64,000 nt of DNA from Paenibacillus taihuensis (lineage in GTDB: Bacteria; Bacillota; Bacilli; Paenibacillales; Paenibacillaceae), in NCBI RefSeq assembly GCF_003386535.1, contig NZ_QTTN01000008.1, positions 152,496 through 216,495 of the forward strand. Direction: 5' to 3'. Below, piece after piece: positions 8,184 through 15,761 of the stretch. Positions within the stretch are counted from its first letter, which is position 1. Every line of letters begins with the position of its first letter. Under the pieces are notes generated by a model, which saw nothing but the letters and a program-made list of their open reading frames with translations, was not told the DNA's origin and ran no database searches. The translations under genes were made by a program, and so were the position numbers.

Positions 8184-9383
8184 TTAAGCGCGAACTGCCG
8201 CCTCTGTCGCGAAATCCTCCGCCATCGCAATCATCAGCTTGGCAGCACGCAGCATCGCCCGCTCATCGATATCAAAGCGCGGATGGTGATGCGGATAAGT
8301 CGCTCCGCATGCTTCCCCGCCAGCGCCGACGAACATGAAGCAGCCGGGCACCTCGCGAAGGTAGTAGGTGAAATCCTCTCCCGCCATAATAAGCGGAGAT
8401 TCCGATACGCCTTCCTCGCCGAATTCGGATGGTGCGACCTTGAAGAAACGAGCCGCTTCCTTCGCGTCATTCACTACAGGCGGATATCCATCCCGATATT
8501 CGAATGTTGCCGTAGCACCGTACATCGCCGCTGTTTGGCTGACGATGACCGACAACCGCTCCTTAATGAAGGCGCGCGCTTCTTCCGTGAACGTTCTGAC
8601 CGTTCCCGTCATCTTGCATCGCTCAGCGATGACATTCGCTGTCGAGCCGGCATGAATGGAACCGATCGAGACAACGGCGGGATCCAGCGGATTGACATTG
8701 CGGCTGACGATTGTCTGGAAGGCCTGTACCATCGCCGAGCCGATCAACACCGCGTCGACCGTCTCATGCGGCAGTCCGCCATGTCCGCCTTTGCCGACGA
8801 TATCGATATAGATCTCATCCGGCGCAGCCATGAACGGCCCTGGTTTTGTCGCCGCTGTCCCGTAAGGCATCGGCGTCCACAGATGCACGCCATAGATCGC
8901 ATCGACGCCATCCAGCGCGCCTGCTTCAACCATCCCTTTAGCGCCGCCTGGCGATACTTCCTCAGCCGGCTGGAAGATCAGTCTGCGCTCGCCTGTAATG
9001 GCTGCTCTATTCGCATTATAGTAGCTCGCAATCGCGAGCATCGTCGATGTATGCGCATCATGTCCGCATGCATGCATGACGCCGGGAACGGTCGAGATAT
9101 AGTCCGTCTTCTTCTCATCCTGTATTGGCAAGGCGTCGATATCGCAGCGCAGCGCTACGACAGGACCAGGCTTGCCTCCTTTAATCGTCGCGATCAGCCC
9201 GTAGCCGCCCCCGACACCTTCCTGCACATCAACACCCATTTCCCTGAGCCGCTCGGCAATCCAGCGCGAGGTTTCCTTTTCGTGAAAAGAGACCTCCGGA
9301 TGCTGGTGCAAATAACGGCGCCACTGCACCATTTGAGGGTAGACAGTTTGCAGCTGTGCTTCTGTTGTTGCTGTAATCTCCAC
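8184..9383 (-). CDS. M20-family amidohydrolase (N-acyl amino acid deacylase type)
   Basis: A 399-residue metal-dependent amidohydrolase. Metal-binding signatures are HACGHDAHTSTML (around residue 105), the catalytic Glu in FQPAEEVSPGGAKGM, and the C-terminal ligand His in PHHHPRFDID (around 370). The dimerisation domain sits between (GKGGHGGLPHETVDAV). This group cleaves N-acetyl or N-acyl amino acids, including acylated cysteine and peptidoglycan precursors in relatives; the substrate here is not evident. Start is GTG with an excellent SD (AAGGAGG, 10 nt). No signal peptide, so cytosolic. It is transcribed divergently from the yugN-like/ftsW unit and appears monocistronic. Confidence 0.88.
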   Translation of the reverse strand: MEITATTEAQLQTVYPQMVQWRRYLHQHPEVSFHEKETSRWIAERLREMGVDVQEGVGGGYGLIATIKGGKPGPVVALRCDIDALPIQDEKKTDYISTVPGVMHACGHDAHTSTMLAIASYYNANRAAITGERRLIFQPAEEVSPGGAKGMVEAGALDGVDAIYGVHLWTPMPYGTAATKPGPFMAAPDEIYIDIVGKGGHGGLPHETVDAVLIGSAMVQAFQTIVSRNVNPLDPAVVSIGSIHAGSTANVIAERCKMTGTVRTFTEEARAFIKERLSVIVSQTAAMYGATATFEYRDGYPPVVNDAKEAARFFKVAPSEFGEEGVSESPLIMAGEDFTYYLREVPGCFMFVGAGGEACGATYPHHHPRFDIDERAMLRAAKLMIAMAEDFATEAAVRA

Positions 9384-9530
9384 GCTTACAAACCTCCTTG
9401 CTTCGAATGACTTTATCTCCCTATTGTAGCAGAATGAGAGAAGGTACTGAAAGAGACGTTTTGGTTAAATAATGGCAACATTTTTCGATAATATGTCACT
9501 TTTGGCGCTTGGTTGCTGCGCGGGAGAGGC

Positions 9531-9559
9531 TTGCACTGGCAAGTGAAAAATACTATCAT
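9531..9559 (+). promoter_or_regulatory. Sigma-A type promoter for the YugN-like gene and ftsW
   Basis: TTGCAC and TATCAT are separated by 17 nt, 49 bp before the proposed start at 9608. No other good candidate lies in the gap. Confidence 0.6.
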
Positions 9560-9607
9560 GAATAAGAAGAAAACCTGTTTTGAAGCTTGAAGGAGGACGC
9601 ACCCCAC

Positions 9608-9952
9608 ATGATTATTGAGAATACAGGCCTGAACGGCATGACTAGTGACCTTGCGCATCTTGATGAGTCCGCGGAGAAGCTCGGCTTCGTTCGCTGGCAA
9701 TGGGAATATTATCGCGCTACTTATGATTTGAAGCTGGAAGACCGCACTAACCGCGAAGATTACTTCCTGCGCTTCAATGTCCGCGCAATTGAGGGCAAGC
9801 TGGAATCATCGCATGCTGTGCTTCAAGTGGAATCCGTCTATATCGGACGCGCTACATTCCCGCACGGCTTGGATTATGAGTCGCCAGTACCACAAGCGAT
9901 TCTTAACTCCGCTAATCAACGTTTGCAAGAATTGAAGAAATTGCTTGCTTAA
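9608..9952 (+). CDS. YugN-like family protein
   Basis: A 114-residue protein of the YugN-like family (MIIENTGLNGMTSDLAHLD, then FVRWQWEYYRATYDLKL). The family is found in Bacillus and Paenibacillus and has no established biochemical role. The start at ATG 9608 is supported by AGGAGG at 9591-9596; a TTG 21 nt earlier is in frame but overlaps the SD. There is no membrane segment. It ends 6 bp before ftsW, and ftsW lacks a good SD of its own, so the two are likely co-transcribed and translationally linked. A link to cell division is only an inference from this arrangement. Confidence 0.85.
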   Translation: MIIENTGLNGMTSDLAHLDESAEKLGFVRWQWEYYRATYDLKLEDRTNREDYFLRFNVRAIEGKLESSHAVLQVESVYIGRATFPHGLDYESPVPQAILNSANQRLQELKKLLA

Positions 9953-9958
9953 TGGGCT

Positions 9959-11197
9959 ATGAGTCCACAACCTATTAAACAGAAGACAAACGGCCTGCGC
10001 GGCAGGCCGGATTTCTTATTGCTTGTGCTCACGCTGCTGCTCGTCGGCTTCGGCCTCGTTATGGTATTCAGCGCCAGCTCGAACACAGCGGTTATTTCCA
10101 AAAGCTCCAATTTTGATGCCTTGTATTTCACGAAGCGCCAGTTGATGTGGGCCGTTATGGGCATCGTCTCCATGTTCGTCGTGATGAACATTCCCTATAC
10201 GGTTTTTAAAAAAGGGTTCATCCTCTACTTTATCCCCGTTCTGATTATGCTCATTCTCGTTCCTATCATCGGGAAAGAATTAAATGGCGCACGCAGCTGG
10301 TTTGGCATCGGACCTCTTGGCATTCAACCGACAGAGTTTGCAAAGTTAGGACTTATCTTATATCTAGGCAATTTGATCTCCAAGAAAGGCGAGAAGTTCC
10401 GGGATTTCAAAAAAGGGCTTGTTCCTGTTTTTGTCATCATCGGCTTCATTTGCTTTCTCATCATGCTTCAGCCCGACCTTGGCGCTTGTATCGTTATTGC
10501 CGCTTACTCTTTAATCATCATCGTGGCAGGCGGCGCCAATCTGAAGCAGTTGATTATCGCCGGATTTTTCATTACGGTGCTCGTTTCGTTGGTAGCTAGC
10601 TTCTCGTATATGAAAGATCCATCGGGCTGGGAATACCGGGTTCACAGGTTTACCGCATTTATGGATCCGACATCGGACGAGCAGAACACGACCTATCAGC
10701 TGTCCCGCTCCTTGCAAGCGCTTGGACACGGCAGCATTACCGGCGCAGGCTTCGGCCATAGCGTTCAGAAGCTGCACTACTTGCCTTACGCGTACAGCGA
10801 CTTTATCTTCTCCGTCATCGCTGAGGAGTTCGGATTTATCGGAAGCTTCATGTTCCTGCTCTTCTATCTGTTCTTCCTATGGCGAGGTTTGCTCGTTGCG
10901 CTGCGATGTCCAGACACATACGGCACGATCGTTGGCGTCGGGATTGTCGGAATGTTCGCCGTACAAGCACTCGTTAATATTGGCGGAGTAACCGGGGCTA
11001 TGCCGCTGACAGGTGTCACGCTCCCGTTCATCAGCCACGGCGGTTCATCTCTGATTGTCTCTCTGCTTGGCATGGGCGTCCTGCTCAGCATCTCTCGCGA
11101 ATACAATCGGCCGGACAAGCCTCAGCAGCAGCAGACCCGAACAACAACGAATAACCAAACCCAAACCTTACGGCCGCAGCACACTGCCCGTAAATAA
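9959..11197 (+). CDS. ftsW: FtsW-type SEDS peptidoglycan polymerase
   Basis: A 412-residue polytopic membrane protein with about ten hydrophobic segments. SEDS signatures are present: NGARSWFGIGPLGIQPTEFA (about 105-124), MLQPDLGACIV, the loop with YQLSRSLQALGHGSITGAGFG, and TGVTLPFISHGGSSLI near the end. SEDS proteins polymerise lipid II into glycan strands, and FtsW does so at the division septum with a class B PBP. SpoVE is the close alternative, but ylaN lies nearby as it does beside ftsW in Bacillus. The C-terminus is a Gln/Thr/Asn-rich cytosolic tail. A perfect hairpin terminator follows. Confidence 0.87.
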   Translation: MSPQPIKQKTNGLRGRPDFLLLVLTLLLVGFGLVMVFSASSNTAVISKSSNFDALYFTKRQLMWAVMGIVSMFVVMNIPYTVFKKGFILYFIPVLIMLILVPIIGKELNGARSWFGIGPLGIQPTEFAKLGLILYLGNLISKKGEKFRDFKKGLVPVFVIIGFICFLIMLQPDLGACIVIAAYSLIIIVAGGANLKQLIIAGFFITVLVSLVASFSYMKDPSGWEYRVHRFTAFMDPTSDEQNTTYQLSRSLQALGHGSITGAGFGHSVQKLHYLPYAYSDFIFSVIAEEFGFIGSFMFLLFYLFFLWRGLLVALRCPDTYGTIVGVGIVGMFAVQALVNIGGVTGAMPLTGVTLPFISHGGSSLIVSLLGMGVLLSISREYNRPDKPQQQQTRTTTNNQTQTLRPQHTARK

Positions 11198-11201
11198 TTA
11201 C

Positions 11202-11233
11202 AAAAGGCATGCTCCTCGCGGAGCATGCCTTTT
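11202..11233. terminator. Bidirectional terminator after ftsW
   Basis: AAAAGGCATGCTCC and GGAGCATGCCTTTT form a perfect 14-bp stem with a 4-nt loop. It serves ftsW (+) and the convergent Asp23 gene (-). Confidence 0.88.
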
Positions 11234-11261
11234 GTCTTATCTTCCTTTGCGTTTGAATCGA

Positions 11262-11642
11262 TTATTTCAAACGCGGTGTTTCTTCCGGTACTTCATCTTC
11301 CTTGAAGGCAACGCCTTCAACCTTGATGTTCACTTCAACCACATGCAGGCCTGTCATATTCGCTACCGTCTCGCGAACATTCTCCTGCAATTGACGGCAA
11401 ACCTCTTGAATCGGAATTCCATATTTCACGATAATGCGCAGATCGATTGCCGCTTCCAGCTGGCCAACCTCAACAGATACGCCTTTTTGTACGTTTTTTC
11501 CGCTCAGTCGTTTTGCTAGTCCTTCCGAAATCCCTCCGGACATTGCAGCAATACCTGGAGTTTCAAGTGCAGCTAATCCCGCGATCGTGGCAACTACGTC
11601 GTCGGAAATACGAATAATGCCTGTTTGAAGTTCTTCTGTCAT
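11262..11642 (-). CDS. Asp23/Gls24 family envelope stress protein
   Basis: A 126-residue Asp23-type protein: GIIRISDDVVATIAGLAALE opens the domain, and VEVGQLEAAIDLRIIVKYG with CRQLQENVRETVANMTGL form the core. Members associate with the membrane through a partner or modulate envelope stress and fatty-acid kinase systems; this gene has no recognisable partner next to it. The ATG at 11642 has AAGGAG 8 nt upstream and is preferred to an in-frame GTG nine bases earlier. It has no transmembrane segment and converges with ftsW at a shared terminator. Confidence 0.88.
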   Translation of the reverse strand: MTEELQTGIIRISDDVVATIAGLAALETPGIAAMSGGISEGLAKRLSGKNVQKGVSVEVGQLEAAIDLRIIVKYGIPIQEVCRQLQENVRETVANMTGLHVVEVNIKVEGVAFKEDEVPEETPRLK

Positions 11643-11728
11643 GCCACTCACTCCTTGTTCACCTTATGTTTCCATTGTAATTGAACGCTACTTTTGAATC
11701 AAGGTAATCGTAACATGGAGACAACAAG

Positions 11729-11757
11729 TTTACACAACTTCCTTTTTCGGCTATAGT
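11729..11757 (+). promoter_or_regulatory. Sigma-A type promoter for the Ca2+/H+ antiporter
   Basis: TTTACA and TATAGT with a 17-nt spacer lie ~50 bp upstream of the antiporter start. Confidence 0.65.
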
Positions 11758-11807
11758 GTTATCAGATTTCCAATTTTCATCAAAAAGTCATGAGAGGTGC
11801 TGCTTCG

Positions 11808-12869
11808 TTGAACCAGAAATTGTTTTTCACACTGCTTCTTTCTTTATTTGTACTCAGCGGTATAGCCCATTACGCCCACTTCGGTACAATTCTTGAGTTT
11901 ATTATTTCCGCGGCAGCCATTCTGTTCGTCGCCGGATTTCTAGGAAAAGCGACAGAAAGCGTGGCGCACTATGCAGGCCAGCGTCTCGGCGGATTCTTGA
12001 ACGCCACTTTCGGCAACGCAGCCGAGCTGATTATCGCGATTTTCCTCGTGCGCGAAGGATTGTTCGATATGGTTAAAGCGAGTATCACCGGTTCGATTAT
12101 CGGTAACCTGCTGCTCGTGCTTGGCGCCAGCGTCCTGCTGGGCGGACTGAAATTCAAGGAGCAGCGCTTTAACGTGCAGCTAGCCAGCCATAACGCGTCC
12201 TTGATGATTCTAGCCGTGATCGCGCTCGGCATTCCGGCAATCTTCATCTCCACGCAGCATTTCTCGACACATAAGGCGAATACGCTCAGTTTAACGATTG
12301 CTGGTATTCTCATAATTGCTTACGTCCTGTGGCTCATCTTCTCGATGGTGACACATAAAGATATTTTGGCTGACGATGAGGAAACAACGCCTGATCATGG
12401 CGAAGAACCGGCCTGGTCCAAAGGCAAATCGATTATGTACCTCGTTCTGGCGACAGTTATGACTGCATTCGTCTCGGAATGGCTTGTCAGCACGCTCCAC
12501 TCGTTCACAGCGAAGTTCGGTCTCTCGGAAGTGTTCGTCGGTGCTTTCCTCATCGCCATTGTCGGTAACGCCGCAGAGCACAGCGCAGCGGTTATGCTTG
12601 CGATGAAGAACAAGATCGGTGCCGCTGTGGAGATCGCAGTAGGCAGCAGCCTTCAAATCGCACTCTTCGTTGCTCCGGTTCTTATTCTCGTAAGTGCGCT
12701 GTTCGGCAAAACAATGGACATCGTCTTCAGCCCGATTGAGCTTGCGGCCATCGCGGTCTCCGTTTTTATCGCCAAGTCGATTTCGAAGGACGGCACGACG
12801 AACTGGTATGAAGGCGCGCTGCTCATTATCGTCTACATCATACTCGGCATCTCGTTCTATCTCGTATAG
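11808..12869 (+). CDS. Ca2+/H+ antiporter, CaCA family (ChaA/YfkE-like)
   Basis: A ~353-residue membrane protein with eleven likely transmembrane segments arranged as two homologous halves. Each half carries the CaCA signature: FGNAAELIIAIFLVREG in the first and VGNAAEHSAAVMLAMKNK in the second, with the paired acidic residues that bind Ca2+. An acidic, His-containing loop (DDEETTPDHGEE) links the halves. The protein expels Ca2+ in exchange for protons. TTG at 11808 is the best start: GAGAGGTG lies about 8 nt before it, whereas the ATG at 11790 is on top of that SD and lacks one of its own. Monocistronic. Confidence 0.88.
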   Translation: MNQKLFFTLLLSLFVLSGIAHYAHFGTILEFIISAAAILFVAGFLGKATESVAHYAGQRLGGFLNATFGNAAELIIAIFLVREGLFDMVKASITGSIIGNLLLVLGASVLLGGLKFKEQRFNVQLASHNASLMILAVIALGIPAIFISTQHFSTHKANTLSLTIAGILIIAYVLWLIFSMVTHKDILADDEETTPDHGEEPAWSKGKSIMYLVLATVMTAFVSEWLVSTLHSFTAKFGLSEVFVGAFLIAIVGNAAEHSAAVMLAMKNKIGAAVEIAVGSSLQIALFVAPVLILVSALFGKTMDIVFSPIELAAIAVSVFIAKSISKDGTTNWYEGALLIIVYIILGISFYLV

Positions 12870-12912
12870 CTTATAGCTGATAGCTTGAAGGCAATTCCGA
12901 AATGAATCCAAA

Positions 12913-12943
12913 AAGACGCTCCCTCATCGTGAGGGAGCGTCTT
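12913..12943. terminator. Bidirectional terminator
   Basis: AAGACGCTCCCTCA and TGAGGGAGCGTCTT pair perfectly around TCG. It lies between the convergent antiporter and ylaN genes. Confidence 0.85.
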
Positions 12944-12969
12944 CTTCATATCCGCATATTCATGCGGCA

Positions 12970-13251
12970 TTAATTACCCAGCGCTTCATAAAGCTGTGCC
13001 AAATTACGTTCGAGCTTACTAATCATCTCTTTGCCCGCCGCTTCAGAAACAAGTCCTGCACGAACTGCAAAATCGATTTCTCTGGAAAAACCGTATATTT
13101 GAGTGTCCAACACTTCTTCATACAGCGGACATTTTCTCGTTGTCAAATTTTCCATTTGCACTTCGATTAACTTCTCGATTTTATTGGCATCCTCGCGAAG
13201 GAGATTGATCGCTTTTTGATGCAGGTGAATAAGAACATCGGATGAAGACAT
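12970..13251 (-). CDS. ylaN: YlaN family protein (UPF0358)
   Basis: A 93-residue all-helical protein. KAINLLREDANKIEKLIEVQ, then NLTTRKCPLYEEVLDTQIYG and SREIDFAVRAGLV match B. subtilis YlaN almost position for position. YlaN is important under iron limitation in Bacillus and Staphylococcus and is reported to bind iron and interact with Fur. AGGAG precedes ATG. In B. subtilis it lies beside ftsW; here the Asp23 and antiporter genes separate them, so the neighbourhood is kept but loosened. Confidence 0.92.
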   Translation of the reverse strand: MSSSDVLIHLHQKAINLLREDANKIEKLIEVQMENLTTRKCPLYEEVLDTQIYGFSREIDFAVRAGLVSEAAGKEMISKLERNLAQLYEALGN

Positions 13252-13338
13252 CGTACTCCTCCTTCTCGCGCTACTTACGAAACATTTTATAATCTTATAT
13301 TAGTCGAAATGAACGGAATGTACAAGGTCAAACAAAAA

Positions 13339-13372
13339 AAGCGCTCCGCTGATTCATCAGCGAGAGCGCTTC
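13339..13372 (-). terminator. Terminator of the HPr-like gene
   Basis: AAGCGCTC-CGCTGA pairs with TCAGCG-A-GAGCGCTT (one bulged A); the minus strand continues into a T7 run. It lies 20 bp past the HPr-like stop. Confidence 0.8.
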
Positions 13373-13391
13373 TTGACTATACAGAAGCTTA

Positions 13392-13631
13392 TTATTCAAT
13401 GACTTTAACGTTCAAGTTATGTTTCGCGAACACTTCAGAGAGAGCTGCTTTCGCTTCTTCTGCATCTGATCCGTGGACGTGAAGCTCGTAGGAATGTCCG
13501 CCGACCAATGTAGTGAATAGACCGAGTATGCTCTTAACGTCAATGTATTTATTCTCGGCTTGGAGTACGATAGAAGATGTGAATTTATTTGCCGTTTGGG
13601 AAATATCTACGATTGCCGCGTTATTGGACAT
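13392..13631 (-). CDS. HPr-like protein lacking the phosphorylatable His
   Basis: A 79-residue protein with an HPr-type fold outline. The region around residues 30-37 (IDVKSILG) corresponds to the HPr Ser46 segment and keeps the Ser (Ser34 here). The usual 'LHARPA' active site near residue 15 is replaced by QTANKFTS, with no His. So it cannot act as a normal PTS phosphocarrier; like Crh it could only be a regulatory target of HPr kinase, if that kinase recognises it. Strong SD (GGAGGG) before ATG, monocistronic, ended by its own hairpin. A canonical ptsH is not in the window. Family membership is inferred from pattern and length. Confidence 0.78.
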   Translation of the reverse strand: MSNNAAIVDISQTANKFTSSIVLQAENKYIDVKSILGLFTTLVGGHSYELHVHGSDAEEAKAALSEVFAKHNLNVKVIE

Positions 13632-13708
13632 GGGAATCCCTCCATAATTTAGTTAGAAGTACTAACTTCATCATCATAACCCGATTTTATGTCACATACA
13701 AGACTTAT

Positions 13709-14824
13709 TTACTTTAAATTGTCAGGGTTTAGCCCTTCCAATTCAGGAATGACGAACAAGCCGTCTTTGCGGATCAGACGATCATCGAAGTACACTTCGC
13801 CGCCGCCGTATTCTGGTCTCTGGATGAGAACTAGATCCCAGTGAACCGCGGAACGGTTGCCGTTGTCTGTTTCTTCGTATGCTTGGCCTGGCGTAAAGTG
13901 CAAGCTGCCGGCAATTTTCTCATCGAACAAAATATCGTTCATCGGGTTCAAGATGTACGGGTTGAAGCCCAAAGCGAATTCGCCGATATAACGGGAGCCT
14001 TCGTCCGTGTCGAGAATTTCGTGCAGCTTCTCGGTGTTGTTGCTTGTCGCTTCTACGATTTTGCCGTCTTTGAACGTAAACTTAATGTTCTCAAACGTAA
14101 TGCCGGAGTATACCGACGGCGCATTGTATGTAATTGTGCCTTGTACGGAATCTTTGACTGGGCAGCTGAACACTTCGCCGTCTGGAATGTTGCGTTCGCC
14201 GGAGCATTTGCTTGCGCCGATGCCTTTGATCGAGAACGTCAAATCTGTGCCTGGCGACACGATACGGACTTTGTCCGTCTTCGACATCAGTTCAGCCAGC
14301 GGATCCTGAGCTTTGTCCATCTTCGCGTAGTCGAGGTTACATACATCGAAGTAGAAGTCTTCGAACGCTTCTGTGCTCATGTTCGCCAGCTGCGCCATCG
14401 AATCGTTCGGGTAACGCAATACGACCCACTTCGTGTGCTTTACACGCTGCTCGGAGTGGATTGGGTGACGGTAGTACTTCTCATAAAGACGCATTTTGTC
14501 GCTAGGCACGTCAGCAAGTGAGTTTACGTTCTCGCCGGAACGGATCGCGATATAACCTTGCATCGCCTTCATACGCTCCAAATCAAACGAAGCCCACAGC
14601 TTGATTTGCTCTTCTGTCGCATTCATCAGCATCGAGCGAAGCACGGAACGGTCGCTTGTTTCAACGAACGGACGTCCGCCAGCTTTTGCTACTTCCTCAA
14701 CGAGACATTTTGCAAGTTCACGCTCTGAGCCGATCATATCGATGAGGACGTTCTCTCCTGGCTGTACATTGATGGAGTATCCTACTAAGTTTTGAGCAAG
14801 CTTCTGCATACGGGGATCACGCAT
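13709..14824 (-). CDS. M29-family metalloaminopeptidase (AmpS/PepS-like)
   Basis: A 371-residue cytosolic aminopeptidase of the M29 (thermophilic aminopeptidase) family. Landmarks are MRDPRMQKLAQNLVGYS at the start, NIPDGEVFSCPVKDSVQGTI (around 235-255, with the metal-binding Glu), and the C-terminal SAVHWDLVLI and VYFDDRLIRKDGLF that complete the di-metal site. It releases N-terminal residues from peptides. The start at 14824 has TTGGAGG 10 nt upstream; a longer frame to 14890 has no SD. It lies 70 bp downstream of a lipoprotein gene on the same strand and may share its transcript. Confidence 0.9.
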   Translation of the reverse strand: MRDPRMQKLAQNLVGYSINVQPGENVLIDMIGSERELAKCLVEEVAKAGGRPFVETSDRSVLRSMLMNATEEQIKLWASFDLERMKAMQGYIAIRSGENVNSLADVPSDKMRLYEKYYRHPIHSEQRVKHTKWVVLRYPNDSMAQLANMSTEAFEDFYFDVCNLDYAKMDKAQDPLAELMSKTDKVRIVSPGTDLTFSIKGIGASKCSGERNIPDGEVFSCPVKDSVQGTITYNAPSVYSGITFENIKFTFKDGKIVEATSNNTEKLHEILDTDEGSRYIGEFALGFNPYILNPMNDILFDEKIAGSLHFTPGQAYEETDNGNRSAVHWDLVLIQRPEYGGGEVYFDDRLIRKDGLFVIPELEGLNPDNLK

Positions 14825-14894
14825 GGTTATAAACCTCCAAAGTTTAAGAATTTCAACTTCTATCCTACCATTTTTTTGAGCTGGATGCACGAAG

Positions 14895-15635
14895 CTATAG
14901 ATTGCCCCCGCCTAGGCGCATAAACTTGACTGTGGTTCTTCGCGATTCTTGCTGTGGCGTGCCTTCCGCTTTGTAGCGAAGTATGGTCTGTTCCTCCAAC
15001 TGGAGCGGCAGCAGCTTTTTCCGATCGATGATCAGTCGGTAGTCTGACTGTACCTGCAGCGTGGACAGCATGTCCTCGAGCTGACGCTTCGATTTCGTAA
15101 GCTCCTCATGCCAAGCCTTATCCAGCGCTGTTTCCTTGCCTGCTGCCTTCACTTGCTTGCTCTTCATCTTGGCGCTAAGAGCTGCAGGCACCTTTTGCTC
15201 CAATGCACTGAACTGCGTTCGCAGTTTGTTGCGCCAGCTCTCGACCGCAAGCTTGTCATTCGCTTTAATATGCAGAACAGCAGTCCGGTTGCCGGATTCA
15301 CTTTCGACCAACTCTGTCGACTGTGCAGACTTCTGCACTTCCGTAAGCAGATCAAGCGGATGAACGTTCGTATTGAACATGTCGTTCTCGCTCGCCCTCA
15401 CCTGCACCTGATTGTGATTCTCTACTGTACCCTCGAATGAAGTCGCTTTGCTCACAAGCTTGCTGTCGCCGAAACCAATTCCGGTCTTCCCTGAAAAAGC
15501 ATAGCGATCGACGCCGGACAAGCCGGATACGGAGAGGGAAAGCAGCTCCTTCGGTGATCTATTGTCAGCTGCATTGCCGCAGCCAGGCAGTATGAGCAGG
15601 ATACAGCCAAACGTTACAATTTGCAGCTTTCTCAT
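14895..15635 (-). CDS. Predicted lipoprotein of unknown function
   Basis: The 246-residue product has a clear lipoprotein signal: MRKLQIVTFGCILLI, then the lipobox LPGC with Cys19. The mature part holds a polar, beta-rich domain (DRYAFSGKTGIGFGDS) and a Lys-rich helical middle. The architecture recalls Paenibacillus lipoproteins that contain a LolA/LppX-like shape, but I cannot assign a family. It would be anchored on the outer face of the membrane. GGAGG lies 10 nt before ATG. It precedes the M29 aminopeptidase by 70 bp; whether they work together is unknown. Confidence 0.82.
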   Translation of the reverse strand: MRKLQIVTFGCILLILPGCGNAADNRSPKELLSLSVSGLSGVDRYAFSGKTGIGFGDSKLVSKATSFEGTVENHNQVQVRASENDMFNTNVHPLDLLTEVQKSAQSTELVESESGNRTAVLHIKANDKLAVESWRNKLRTQFSALEQKVPAALSAKMKSKQVKAAGKETALDKAWHEELTKSKRQLEDMLSTLQVQSDYRLIIDRKKLLPLQLEEQTILRYKAEGTPQQESRRTTVKFMRLGGGNL

Positions 15636-15713
15636 CTAAATCATTCCTCCACACAACAAATCTGCTTCATGTAGCGTCTGTAGCATGTTAGAAATTCATA
15701 CAAAAAGACACAA

Positions 15714-15746
15714 CAAAAAAACGAAAGCACCTGAAGTGCTCCCGTT
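15714..15746 (-). terminator. Weak terminator of the GGDEF gene
   Basis: On the minus strand AGCAC and GTGCT pair around a 5-nt loop, with weaker flanking pairing, before a T7 run. Confidence 0.55.
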
Positions 15747-15761
15747 CTCTGTTCACGATTG

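Noticed and set aside
8283..9410. 375-codon + strand frame opposite the M20 amidohydrolase
   Set aside because: Arg/His-rich shadow without start signals; the minus-strand gene has full M20 motifs.
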